A stretch of 64,000 nt of DNA from Nosema muscidifuracis. Taxonomy: Eukaryota > Microsporidia > Nosematidae. Under the pieces are notes generated by a model that worked only from the letters and a program-made list of their open reading frames with translations, was not told where the DNA came from and ran no database searches. The stretch covers positions 186,001 through 250,000 of the forward strand of contig JAIOKI010000016.1 of NCBI GenBank assembly GCA_028335825.1, read 5' to 3'. Below, piece after piece: positions 1 to 11,600 of the stretch (its first letter is position 1; each line of letters starts with the position of its first letter). Both the position numbers and the translations under genes were made by a program.

Positions 1-379
1 AATCACCACGATCACTTCAACAACCAACGTCCCAGCACGTTCACAGGATGGTCACCATTCTCAATCCTTAACTGGACACTCCAATCAACTTCCCGTTGTT
101 CAGCACAACCACCAGATTGTAACTCTTTTTATACAACATATATATCATACTAGTACACTCAAACACACTGCATATAACCTGTCAAATTTCATAAATCAGC
201 AATTAATTATTAATTCTGATTTGTCAATTTAATTTATCAGTAGATTAAATAATACACAATGTAAATTATTTATTACTCATGTTGTAGTTTTCGTATGTTA
301 TATTGCACTGATTGATTGAGAGATTAAGATTTCTGAGACTAGATTAATACTGACTAGAATGTAGATATGTTATTTTATA
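1..379. other. rDNA upstream spacer with GC-richer left edge
   Basis: This is the spacer before the SSU rRNA. The first 130 bases are clearly richer in G and C than the rest of the window, and two + strand frames stay open from the left edge, one of them until about 232. The minus strand also has a short open stretch there. I cannot say whether this is the end of a truncated gene, a mobile-element remnant or rDNA spacer. The part from about 130 to 379 is AT-rich and should hold the rDNA promoter, which I cannot recognise. Confidence 0.4.
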
Positions 380-1616
380 CACCAGGTTGATTCTGCCTGA
401 CGTAGACGCTATTCCCTAAGATTAACCCATGCATGTTTTTGAAGAAGTATCTGAAAAATGGACTGCTCAGTAATACTCACTTTATTTTATGTATATTGAT
501 GATAACTACGTTAAAGTGTAGATAATTGTATACAGTAAGAGTGAGACCTATCAGCTAGTTGTTAAGGTAATGGCTTAACAAGGCAGTAACGGGTAACGGT
601 ATTACTTTGTAATATTCCGGAGAAGGAGCCTGAGAGACGGCTACTAAGTCTAAGGATTGCAGCAGGGGCGAAACTTGACCTATGGATTTTGTCTGAGGCA
701 GTTATGGGAAGTAATAGATATTGTTTCATATTGTAAAAACATATGAGGTGATTAATTGGAGGGCAAATCAAGTGCCAGCAGCCGCGGTAATACTTGTTCC
801 AAGAGTGTGTATGATGATTGATGCAGTTAAAAAGTCCGTAGTTTATTTTTAAGAAGCAATATGAGGTGTACTGTATAGTTGGGAGAGAGATGAAATGTGA
901 CGACCCTGACTGGACGAACAGAAGCGAAAGCTGTACACTTGTATGTATTTTTTGAACAAGGACGTAAGCTGGAGGATCGAAGATGATTAGATACCATTGT
1001 AGTTCCAGCAGTAAACTATGCCGACGATGTGATATGAGTATTTGTATTACATAATAGAAATTCGAGTTTTTTGGCTCTGGGGATAGTATGATCGCAAGAT
1101 TGAAAATTAAAGAAATTGACGGAAGAATACCACAAGGAGTGGATTGTGCGGCTTAATTTGACTCAACGCGAGGTAACTTACCAATATTTTATTATTCAGC
1201 GAGAATGTTATTTGAGAATGATAATAGTGGTGCATGGCCGTTTTCAATGGATGCTGTGAAGTTTTGATTAATTTCAACAAGACGTGAGACCCTTATAGAC
1301 AGACACAATCAGTGTAGGAAGGAAAGGATTAAAACAGGTCCGTTATGCCCTCAGACATTTTGGGCTGCACGCGCAATACAATAGATATGAATCTTTATGG
1401 GATAATATTTTGTAAGAGATATTTGAACTTGGAATTGCTAGTAAATTTTATTAAATAAGTAGAATTGAATGTGTCCCTGTTCTTTGTACACACCGCCCGT
1501 CGCTATCTAAGATGATATATGTTGTGAAATTAGTGTAAACTACTTGAACAAGATGTATTAGATCTGATATAAGTCGTAACATGGTTGCTGTTGGAGAACC
1601 ATTAGCAGGATCATAT
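380..1616 (+). rRNA. small subunit (16S-like) ribosomal RNA
   Basis: The gene opens with the typical microsporidian 5' end (CACCAGGTTGATTCTGCC). It contains the universal 530-loop (GTGCCAGCAGCCGCGGTAA at about 771), the AAATTGACGGAAG region at about 1113 and the decoding-site segment TTGTACACACCGCCCGTC at about 1485, and ends near GGATCATA. The length of about 1.24 kb is much shorter than in other eukaryotes and matches Nosema/Vairimorpha. Long stretches look close to the Nosema ceranae SSU as I remember it, but I could not run a comparison. The order SSU-ITS-LSU is the ordinary one, not the reversed order of Nosema bombycis. Confidence 0.97.
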
Positions 1617-1790
1617 CGAGTAACAGTTATTATACAATATTGTTAGATTATACATTATATATTTATATATATAGATTATACTAATTTATATTTATTATAT
1701 TATACTAATATATTTATATTTATTAGATTATAATTATTATATATTTATATATATATATATGTTATACTAATATATATTATTTATTATTTT
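1617..1790 (+). other. internal transcribed spacer between SSU and LSU
   Basis: About 170 bases almost wholly of A and T, built from repeated TATATTTATATTTATTA-like words. It separates the SSU end from the first conserved LSU bases. Both borders are estimates. There is no second spacer, because microsporidia do not cut out a 5.8S rRNA. Confidence 0.8.
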
Positions 1791-3357
1791 ACCCACACAT
1801 GGGATCAATAGGATGCCACAGCGATGAAGGTCGTAGATGAATACGAAAGCATTGTTACCGAATATATACAGATGTGTATAGAGGACCCTTTGAACTTAAG
1901 CATATCATTAGAAGGAGGAAAAGAAACTAACCAGGATTTCTGTAGTAGCAGCGAGTGAACAAGAAGCAACCCGTGATTGTAATCCTATTGGAGATGTAAA
2001 TCACTATTTTATTACTTATTTGTACAGAATACAATATTCGTTAGTTGAATAAAATAGTAAGTATCAGCGAGTAGGGCTGCTTGGTAGTGCAGTCTGAATA
2101 CAGGTAGAATGAGATATCTAAGGTTAAATATAATGGCATACCGATAGCAAATAAGTACTGCGAAGGAATTTGTGAAAATGTGTGGGGCAGCCTTATGTTT
2201 AAGGACCCGTCTTGAAACACGGACCAAGGAGATTATAGTTATAGCAAGATAATGGCTCAGTCGTTATTAATATGACAAGTTATAACTATAAGACCCGAAA
2301 CACAGTGAACTATGCATGTTCTGGTTGAAGATAAGCAACAGTTTATTGGAAGACCATAATCATTCTGACGTGCAAATCGATGATTTAAGATGTGTATAGT
2401 GGCGAAAGACCAATCGAACTGTGTGGTAGCTGGTTCACAGCGAAATGTCTCTCAGGACAGCAGTCATTGTATATAGGACATAGATGTAGGACACTGTTAT
2501 AGTCTCGACTATGAGAAATCTTTAATTCTATGGTCTTCTGTAGATTAGGTTTACAGAATGAATCTATTGTATGACTAGTGGGCACATGATTGTAAGAATG
2601 ATGTGCAAAAAGGGATGAACCTTATGGAACATTAAATATTCTAAATAGTAGACAGTATACCATAAATATGATGAATACATTGAGACAGTAGGGCGGTTGT
2701 TATGGAAGTAGAAATCCGCTAAGAAACGTGTTACAACGTACCTACCGAATGTATTATTGTATAAAATGGAAGAAGATGACTACTTTTATGAGATGTTTCT
2801 ATATGAGTATTTAGTTAGCTGTGCAATTTGTTTGTATTGAAGTATATGTGTGAATGTATATGGAAGAAACAAATGGGCCGATCTTGGAGGCAGTAACAAT
2901 ATATTTGTATAGATATAGACTAGGGTTTTCAATGGTATTGAAGTGAGTCGGTGTTATTGTAAAAACAAAGAAGATCAATAGTTCTTCACTTGACTACTGC
3001 AAGGCGACTTGATGATGACAGTATATAAGCGGTGTAAGAAAAATGAATTAGACTGTGTGTACGTATGGATTGTCATGATAAGAAATACGTGTTGTATATA
3101 TATACTTGATAAAAAAGAAGTAGTGTAGCCGTACCTATACCGCATCAGGTGTCTTTGTATCATAACAGATATTTTAAATTAAAGTAAGTAAGGGAATTCG
3201 GCAAATTAGATCTGTAACCTTGGGATAAAGATTGGCTCTAGCATGCTAGAACTTTTACTATGTAAGGAATCTGACTGTTTATTAAAAACATAGCTTTTTG
3301 TATTACAAGAAGTGAATTCTGCCCAGTGCATTTATTGTTAAAGTTGTGTAAGCGAAT

Positions 3358-3410
<53 letters not shown>

Positions 3411-3509
3411 TTAATTGGTGACGCGCATGAATGGAGCAACGAGATTCCTACTGTCCCTACTTACAATTTTGTGAAACCACGAGACAAGGGAACGGGCTTG
3501 TTGTATATC

Positions 3510-3541
<32 letters not shown>

Positions 3542-3976
3542 TTAGTATGTTCTAATAATTATTCGGTATATTGTAGAGAGGTGGGAGATGATTTGTGAAA
3601 CCACTAGTATGTTTGAATATTTGTTTATTTGGATATATGGGGAGTTTGGCTGGGGCGGTACAGCTGTTAAAAAGTAACACAGCTGTCCTAAGGTAGATGA
3701 ATGATGGATGGTAACCATCAGTTTATTATAAGGGAATAAATCTGCTTTACTTTATACATATGACTGTATTTAGTAGGGAAACCTTGGCCTAGCGATCCCA
3801 ATTACATTCATTATGTATTGGGTGATTGAAAAGTTACCACAGGGATAACTGGCTTGTAGCAGGCAAGCGATCATAGCGACTCTGCTTTTTGATTCTTCGA
3901 TGTCGTCTCTTCTGATCATCGTAGTGTATATGTTACGAAGTGTTGGATTGTTCACCCGGTAATGAGGAACGTGAGA

Positions 3977-4018
<42 letters not shown>

Positions 4019-4265
4019 TAAGTATTTTTGAGTGAACTTTGATAGTACGAGAGGAACTCTAAGTGATGACCACTGGTAGTGCGATTAACTATTAAGTTAT
4101 GTTGCTTAGATACGTCGTTTCGATTAAGGCTGAAAGCCTCTTAAGCCTGAAGCGTAGCTCAAAGATACATTTGGGAGAATACTACTCTATTAAGCAGAAC
4201 TGTAAGAATGAAGGTGTATGCCGACATTTTGAGGTTACTGCTTTTTGTATTACAGTGTAGGTGTG
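1791..4265 (+). rRNA. large subunit (23S-like) ribosomal RNA with fused 5.8S region
   Basis: The 5' part carries the 5.8S-equivalent sequence (GCGATGAAGGTCGTAGATGA at about 1821) with no ITS2 after it. Further in are CTCTTAAGGTAGCCAAATGC at about 3382, the peptidyl-transferase region, and the sarcin-ricin loop AGTACGAGAGGAAC at about 4043. The helix near the 3' end (GGCTGAAAGCCTCTTAAGCC) lies at about 4128. The exact 3' end is uncertain by some tens of bases. The R2-type retrotransposon target site at about 3383-3412 is intact and unoccupied. Several reading frames antisense to this gene are chance. Confidence 0.95.
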
Positions 4266-4394
4266 TATGTGATTTTTATAGTTAAGATTGTTAATAAGAA
4301 ATGTGAGTAGGAATATGTTTTTAAGAATATATTCTATAATTACTTTGCTCAAACAAAAAATAATATAGAGGTATTGTAATAGTGTATAACATAA

Positions 4395-5003
4395 GAGATT
4401 CACAGATCAAACAGGTTCTCTTTTGAAGAGAATTTGCCGATATTGAAGTGTTCTAGAACAACTAACCAGGATAAAATAAAATTAATTCTTGGTAATAAGG
4501 ACGGATTAAGAAATAATCCAGATAAAATTAAAGAGCTCTGTTGCATCATAGAATTCTTAGATAGAATGGTTATATCTAGAGCTATTATATTTCATAATAG
4601 ACTCAAAGAACTTAATCAAAGTACAAGATAATTCAGTAATGAAAGAAAATGTGTTAATTTATTAACAGAAAGATTTTTATTTTTAGACCTAGGAGAGGTC
4701 GGGCATGATACTGTATGCTGTATTACTTTCGCTGGACTGAGTTGTGTTCTTAATTGGTGTATTAAGCCAGGCGATACGTTCCTACCTGTCTCTTGACAGG
4801 TTATAGCCTTCATGGCTATGACTTTAAGTAGTCCTAAGGGAACGATATTTTCTCCTAAAAGCGAGGCCGTAAAGGTATGCTGGCGTGTAAAGCGCACTAT
4901 TGATGTTTGTTTTCTCAGTGGAGATTTTGGTGGCCGAATTGTTTTTCTTCTATACTGATTTTAATTTTCCAATAAATATTTTTTATTTTTTTTTTTTTTT
5001 TTA
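4395..5003 (+). mobile_element. old, strongly 5'-truncated LINE copy (copy 1), 3' end only
   Basis: The only coding part left is about 75 codons (to 4631) that align with the extreme C-terminus of the two long copies. Shared features are an IK/VK-x-I-I/L-G segment, then E-F-L-D-R/K-M and R-x-I-I at matching spacing. It is followed by a 3' UTR sharing the GAGTTGTGTTCTTAA block and later segments with copies 2 and 3. Outside those blocks it is much more diverged than copies 2 and 3 are from each other, so it is an older insertion or a different subfamily. It ends in a run of about 19 T just before copy 2. The left border is judged from the last recognisable coding similarity. Confidence 0.8.
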
Positions 5004-8000
5004 CTTCATTAATGCATTAAAGCAGCTAAACATTAATGTGTTAAAAGAAAAACCAGCTAAGTTTAAGCAGGTACAAAAATTAAAGACTCTTGACAAAGTT
5101 AAACTTTGTAGTCTTAATATAAATCATCTTTATGGGAAGAAGGAAGACTTAGAGATCCTTTTGAAAGTAGAGAAACCATCAATTTTATGTCTACAAGAAA
5201 CATGGAAGAAATCCACTTTTATTGGAAGACTAGAAAAGTATATGGTAATGGAAACACCTGCCATAGGTAAAAATAAACCAGGTTTAATGACCTTGGTAAG
5301 AAAAAGTGGAGCAGTGAGATGTTCTAAAAAAGGTAATGATGACAACATCCTACAAACGGTTGTTGAATTCAAAACAAGTACAGGATGGACAAAGATACTA
5401 GTTATCAATGTCTATGTGCCACAAGATAGAGAGCTTAAGCAATTAACTCTCATAAAATTAATCAACCTTCTTAATATTGAGAAGAACAAAAGATGCTACA
5501 AGGAGATTATAGTAATGGGAGATATGAATTGTAAAGATTCAACTCTCAAACAAAAGCTTGTTGCTGGAGGTTTAAATCCTCTTATCAACTACAATAGAGT
5601 ATCAGGAACTAGAATCCTGAGTAATGGTAAAGTCTCAAAAAGACGTATTGATACGATCTTTAGAGTCTTAAAGCAAGACAGTGAGAAGGTTACTATCTCA
5701 CAAAGATGGGCTGTAGGAGATCATCTACTACTTAGAAGATACATAACTCTTCCTTCTCCAGTAGTAGAGACATCTTTTACATATAACAGAAAGAAGATGC
5801 AAGATCCTCTTATTGAAGAGAAATTGAGTCAGCTTTTGAATAGGAAACTATTCACAATAGAAGAACTCCCAAGAGTTTTAAAAGAAGTATGTACAACTGA
5901 AAAGGTGTACGATAAAGTTAAGGTAAGAAAAGGATTACCTATTAAATGGAAGCACATTAATGTGTATAAAAGATTTAGACTTGCCACAAAGCAAGTACTA
6001 AAACAATGGAATGATGTAAATGCTTTTAGGTATTTGACATTAAAAAAAGAAGTTGAGGAAACAAGAGTGAAGGTTCGGCGAGAACGAGCTAATCTCTGGG
6101 CCTTTAATGGCATAAACCTCTATAAAAGTAATCGCTCTAGAGATTTCTGGAAGTGGCTAAAGGGTATGTCTAACACATCAGTTAGACTAGACAATGTTTG
6201 TCTTCAAGACGAGGAGGGCATAGCTCACAATGAGCAACAAAAGAAGCTAGAAATAGCTAACAAATTTTATGCTAAATTAGCAACATCAACTGTAGATAGT
6301 GACTCTATATACAACAAAAGTCCTTTAAAAGAGCCTCCCGATGACGTCATAATGGAGGAATTAATAAAAGCTACAAATAATTGTGGCAATAACAAAGCAG
6401 CCGGTCCGGATGAAATTCCAACTGAGCTATACAAGGTACTACTTAGGCCTAGTCTAGTAGATAAAAAGCTGCCCTCATTCCTGGTGGATGAGATCAACAA
6501 ATTTATAACAGGTGCCAGCCCACCTGTTTATTGGAGTGCTGCTGATATGGTATGCCTCCATAAAAAGGGAGATGAAACAGATATCAACAACTATAGAGGT
6601 ATTGCACTGATTAATACAATCAGTAAAATATACCTAAAAATAATCAATGATAGACTTACACAGTTTGTCGATACAAATAACATTCTTTCTCCTTATCAGG
6701 CTGGATTTAGAGCAGGAGAAGAATGTATGAACCAGGTAGCAACTTTATTAGAAGTTGTTAAAAGAAGAGAATTTCGAAGTCTGAAGACATATCTGTGCTT
6801 CATAGACTTTGAAAAAGCTTATGATAATGTTAGCCATGAGCTATTATTTAATAAGCTACAAAAGTATTGTATACCAGAATATCTGATAAATACATTGAAA
6901 GATATATATGGTAACACACAAATGAGAATCCGCATAGGTGGAGATACAAGCAGTGGCTATAGCTACAGAAAAGGTGTGAGACAAGGATGCCCTTGTTCTC
7001 CAATGTTGTTCAATCTGTTTATTAATGACATTTTTGATGACATGACAAAAGTGATTGTACCTCGATCAACAATAGCAATACCAGGACTGATGTTTGCAGA
7101 TGACATTGTTGTCTTTGGTGATTCAAAAAATGATTTGGAACTAAAAATTCAACAAATCAGTAAATGGGCAGTTGACAATCAAATGAAAGTTAACTGTAAC
7201 AAAAGTGGTATTCTCGTATGGAATACCAATACAAGCTATGAGTCAGAAGATATCTCTATAGATATTGACTTTGGAAAGATCTGTGAAGTCACAGAATACA
7301 GGTATTTGGGTGTTTTGATTAAAAAAAGCACCCTCGAAGATCATCTTGTAAAAGATGGAGCCTTTAGAGGCAAAAAAGCATTAGAAGCATTGAAACCAAA
7401 GCTTCTTAACAAGAGTATATGTATTCCGTTCAAGGGAATACTAATAAAGAATGTACTAGTACCTGCACTCATGTACGGTAGTGAGTTATGGGGAATGTCT
7501 AGTACAAGATCAGGGAGAATCAGTAGGATTCTCAGAAAAGCTGTCCGGATGATATTCTGGACAAAAATAGTTCCATTAGATAGGATAATGGATGAGTTCT
7601 GTATTAACAGGATTCAAATACAAGCAGCTCTAAATCGCTTTAGAGCATTAAGGAAGTGGAAACACAACAAAACTATAATCTCGGAATTTGTAGAACAAGT
7701 TCCAAGAGCCAAAAAGACTACATGGAGTTCAAGAACTCGACGGTGGTGTAAAAGATATGTCGGACACGACTATGAAAGTATTGACTACAAAGTAGCCAAA
7801 CAAAGAATAATAGAGGTATTGAAAGGTAGGAGATCCTATAATACTACCATAGCATCCTCACTAGCAGCACAGTATGGTATATTTGAGTCTCAACTCAAGT
7901 ACATACTAACACAAATAAATAAGAGACAGATAAGGAATTACACTAAAATAAGATGTAATTTAATTAGATGGTCTTCTGCGTTAGCTAATGCTCTTAGAAT

Positions 8001-8310
8001 CCCTCAGTATTATAGAGAACATTGCTTTCTATGTGAGGGAGAACAGGAAAATCTTGAACATTTCCTGTTAGATTGTCCATCCTTATCTGAGACAAGATCT
8101 CTTTATGAGAACAAAATTACAGAGTTAAATTCTTTAACTCTGACAAAAGTAGAACAAGTTAAGATGATCATTGGTAATATCAATGACATTAAAGTTTCAC
8201 CAACAGGAAGAAAAGCTCTACTTGTAAGAGTAGAATTTCTTGATAAAATGATAGTACAAAGATATATCATTGTACAACAAAAGAGTAGACTTCATGTCTC
8301 ATCAGAGTAA
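4900..8310 (+). CDS. LINE polyprotein, copy 2 (AP endonuclease and reverse transcriptase)
   Basis: The frame is open for 1136 codons. The first 38 residues or so come from the 3' tail of copy 1 read through in frame, and the element's own sequence starts at about residue 36. Domains in order are an AP-type endonuclease (N-I-N-H near the start, LQETW, GDMN, RRID, GDH), a reverse transcriptase with FADD as the catalytic motif, a basic thumb-like region, and a C-terminal CCHC knuckle (C-x2-C-x7-H-x4-C). All visible catalytic residues are kept. It differs from copy 3 at about seven amino acids. The LINE's own start codon is missing, so whether it is translated is unknown. Confidence 0.85.
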   Translation: MMFVFSVEILVAELFFFYTDFNFPINIFYFFFFFYFINALKQLNINVLKEKPAKFKQVQKLKTLDKVKLCSLNINHLYGKKEDLEILLKVEKPSILCLQETWKKSTFIGRLEKYMVMETPAIGKNKPGLMTLVRKSGAVRCSKKGNDDNILQTVVEFKTSTGWTKILVINVYVPQDRELKQLTLIKLINLLNIEKNKRCYKEIIVMGDMNCKDSTLKQKLVAGGLNPLINYNRVSGTRILSNGKVSKRRIDTIFRVLKQDSEKVTISQRWAVGDHLLLRRYITLPSPVVETSFTYNRKKMQDPLIEEKLSQLLNRKLFTIEELPRVLKEVCTTEKVYDKVKVRKGLPIKWKHINVYKRFRLATKQVLKQWNDVNAFRYLTLKKEVEETRVKVRRERANLWAFNGINLYKSNRSRDFWKWLKGMSNTSVRLDNVCLQDEEGIAHNEQQKKLEIANKFYAKLATSTVDSDSIYNKSPLKEPPDDVIMEELIKATNNCGNNKAAGPDEIPTELYKVLLRPSLVDKKLPSFLVDEINKFITGASPPVYWSAADMVCLHKKGDETDINNYRGIALINTISKIYLKIINDRLTQFVDTNNILSPYQAGFRAGEECMNQVATLLEVVKRREFRSLKTYLCFIDFEKAYDNVSHELLFNKLQKYCIPEYLINTLKDIYGNTQMRIRIGGDTSSGYSYRKGVRQGCPCSPMLFNLFINDIFDDMTKVIVPRSTIAIPGLMFADDIVVFGDSKNDLELKIQQISKWAVDNQMKVNCNKSGILVWNTNTSYESEDISIDIDFGKICEVTEYRYLGVLIKKSTLEDHLVKDGAFRGKKALEALKPKLLNKSICIPFKGILIKNVLVPALMYGSELWGMSSTRSGRISRILRKAVRMIFWTKIVPLDRIMDEFCINRIQIQAALNRFRALRKWKHNKTIISEFVEQVPRAKKTTWSSRTRRWCKRYVGHDYESIDYKVAKQRIIEVLKGRRSYNTTIASSLAAQYGIFESQLKYILTQINKRQIRNYTKIRCNLIRWSSALANALRIPQYYREHCFLCEGEQENLEHFLLDCPSLSETRSLYENKITELNSLTLTKVEQVKMIIGNINDIKVSPTGRKALLVRVEFLDKMIVQRYIIVQQKSRLHVSSE

Positions 8311-8663
8311 AATCTGATACAAAAGTAGCTAATTTATTAGCAACAAAAGAATTAAATTCTGACCTGGGAGGGGTTTGGCTTAAAGCTGCATATTATGCCG
8401 TAGCATTCCGCTGAACTGAGTTGTGTTCTTAAATGGTGTATTGAACCAGGCGATAACCCAAAATCCTGCTGAACGCAGGTCTCAGTCATTATGACTGAAG
8501 GATTTTAATTAATCCTAAGGGGTTCCCAATCTTCCTACAAGCAAGACCTTTATGGTATGCTGGTGTGTGTCACATATTATTGGATGTAGAAGTTTTTACT
8601 TGCTGTGTGGCTTTTCTCTCTTATTTCAATAAATCATTTTATTTTATTTTATTTTATTTATTT
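5004..8663 (+). mobile_element. APE-type non-LTR retrotransposon, long copy 2
   Basis: Almost identical to copy 3 from about position 5004 to the end of the 3' UTR. It lacks the first 73 codons present in copy 3, so it is 5'-truncated and begins directly after the T-rich tail of copy 1. The 3' UTR of about 330 bases carries a branched hairpin region at 8460-8506 and ends in CAATAAATCATTTTATTTTA-like sequence, where copy 3 begins. I see no target-site duplication at the ends that could be told from the T-rich tails. Confidence 0.9.
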
Positions 8664-11600
8664 TTATGTAATGTTTAATTTAAGAAAAAAGATCAAGCTT
8701 AACAGCTTACAAAAGAAGCTCTGCTTAGTAAAGGCCTTGGCAAGCCATATTAAGATTCCAGAGTTACAAAAGAAACTTACAAGAGTTAATCCAGTTTTAG
8801 ATAACTGTATTGTAGGTAGTAAAAGACATCGCAGACGTGATACAACATTTACTTTCTTTGCTGTAAAGAAAGTACAAAAAGACAACTTTATTAATGCATT
8901 AAAGCAGTTAAACATTAATGTGTTAAAAGAAAAACCAGCTAAGTTTAAGCAGGTACAAAAGTTAAAGACTCTTGACAAAGTTAAGCTTTGTAGTCTTAAT
9001 ATAAATCATCTTTATGGGAAGAAGGAAGACTTAGAGATCCTTTTGAAAGTAGAGAAACCATCAATTTTATGTCTACAAGAAACATGGAAGAAATCCACTT
9101 TTATTGGAAGACTAGAAAAGTATATGGTAGTGGAAACACCTGCCATAGGTAAAAATAAACCAGGTTTAATGACCTTGGTAAGAAAAAGTGGAGCAGTGAG
9201 ATGTTCTAAAAAAGGTAATGATGACAACATCCTACAAACGGTTGTTGAATTCAAAACAAGTACAGGATGGACAAAGATACTAGTTATCAATGTCTATGTG
9301 CCACAAGATAGAGAGCTTAAGCAATTAACTCTCATAAAATTAATCAACCTTCTTAATATTGAGAAGAACAAAAGATGCTACAAGGAGATTATAGTAATGG
9401 GAGATATGAATTGTAAAGATTCAACTCTCAAACAAAAGCTTGTTGCTGGAGGTTTAAATCCTCTTATCAACTACAATAGAGTATCAGGAACTAGAATCCT
9501 GAGTAATGGTAAAGTCTCAAAAAGACGTATTGATACGATCTTTAGAGTCTTAAAGCAAGACAGTGAGAAGGTTACTATCTCACAAAGATGGGCTGTAGGA
9601 GATCATCTACTACTTAGAAGATATATAACTCTTCCTTCTCCAGTAGTAGAGACATCTTTTACATATAACAGAAAGAAGATGCAAGATCCTCTTGTTGAAG
9701 AGAAATTGAGTCAGCTTTTGAATAGGAAACTATTCACAATAGAAGAACTCCCAAGAGTTTTAAAAGAAGTATGTACAACTGAAAAGGTGTACGATAAAGT
9801 TAAGGTAAGAAAAGGATTACCTATTAAATGGAAGCACATTAATGTGTATAAAAGATTTAGACTTGCCACAAAGCAAGTACTAAAACAATGGAATGATGCA
9901 AATGCTTTTAGGTATTTGACATTAAAAAAAGAAGTTGAGGAAACAAGAGTGAAGGTTCGGCGAGAACGAGCTAATCTCTGGGCCTTTAATGGCATAAACC
10001 TCTATAAAAGTAATCGCTCTAGAGATTTCTGGAAGTGGCTAAAGGGTATGTCTAACACATCAGTTAGACTAGACAATGTTTGTCTTCAAGACGAGGAGGG
10101 CAGAGCTCACAATGAGCAACAAAAGAAGCTAGAAATAGCTAACAAATTTTATGCTAAATTAGCAACATCAACTGTAGATAGTGACTCTATATACAACAAA
10201 AGTCCTTTAAAAGAGCCTCCTGATGACGTCACAATGGAGGAATTAATAAAAGCTACAAATAATTGTGGCAATAACAAAGCAGCCGGTCCGGATGAAATTC
10301 CAACTGAGCTATACAAGGTACTACTTAGGCCTAGTCTAGTAGATAAAAAGCTGCCCTCATTCCTGGTGGATGAGATCAACAAATTTATAACAGGTGCCAG
10401 CCCACCTGTTTATTGGAGTGCTGCTGATATGGTATGCCTCCATAAAAAGGGAGATGAAACAGATATCAACAACTATAGAGGTATTGCACTGATTAATACA
10501 ATCAGTAAAATATACCTAAAAATAATCAATGATAGACTTACACAGTTTGTCGATACAAATAACATTCTTTCTCCTTATCAGGCTGGATTTAGAGCAGGAG
10601 AAGAATGTATGAACCAGGTAGCAACTTTATTAGAAGTTGTTAAAAGAAGAGAATTTCGAAGTCTGAAGACATATCTGTGCTTCATAGACTTTGAAAAAGC
10701 TTATGATAATGTTAGCCATGAGCTATTATTTAATAAGCTACAAAAGTATTGTATACCAGAATATCTGATAAATACATTGAAAGATATATATGGTAACACA
10801 CAAATGAGAATCCGCATAGGTGGAGATACAAGCAGTGGTTATAGCTACAGAAAAGGTGTGAGACAAGGATGCCCTTGTTCTCCAATGTTGTTCAATCTGT
10901 TTATTAATGACATTTTTGATGACATGACAAAAGTGATTGTACCTCGATCAACAATAGCAATACCAGGACTGATGTTTGCAGATGACATTGTTGTCTTTGG
11001 TGATTCAAAAAATGATTTGGAACTAAAAATTCAACAAATCAGTAAATGGGCAGTTGACAATCAAATGAAAGTTAACTGTAACAAAAGTGGTATTCTCGTA
11101 TGGAATACCAATACAAGCTATGAGTCAGAAGATATCTCTATAGATATTGACTTTGGAAAGATCTGTGAAGTCACAGAATACAGGTATTTGGGTGTTTTGA
11201 TTAAAAAAAGCACCCTCGAAGATCATCTTGTAAAAGATGGAGCCTTTAGAGGCAAAAAAGCATTAGAAGCATTGAAACCAAAGCTTCTTAACAAGAGTAT
11301 ATGTATTCCGTTCAAGGGAATACTAATAAAGAATGTACTAGTACCTGCACTCATGTACGGTAGTGAGTTATGGGGAATGTCTAGTACAAGATCAGGGAGA
11401 ATCAGTAGGATTCTCAGAAAAGCTGTCCGGATGATATTCTGGACAAAAATAGTTCCATTAGATAGGATAATGGATGAGTTCTGTATTAACAGGATTCAAA
11501 TACAAGCAGCTCTAAATCGCTTTAGAGCATTAAGGAAGTGGAAACACAACAAAACTATAATCTCGGAATTTGTAGAACAAGTTCCAAGAGCCAAAAAGAC

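Noticed and set aside
1-232. Open + strand frames from the left edge
   Set aside because: Two overlapping frames are open at once and the minus strand also has one; none resembles a known protein and the window is cut here, so no gene is called.
562-4403. Several minus-strand frames of 60-73 codons within the rDNA
   Set aside because: They lie antisense to SSU and LSU rRNA and carry no family features; the rRNA explains the sequence.
8605-8670. Start of the copy 3 polyprotein at 8605
   Set aside because: The 22 extra residues come from the T-rich tail of copy 2; the homologous start is at 8671.
5130-10382. Minus-strand frames of 77-104 codons inside the LINE copies
   Set aside because: The same frames occur at matching places in both copies, as shadows of the polyprotein.
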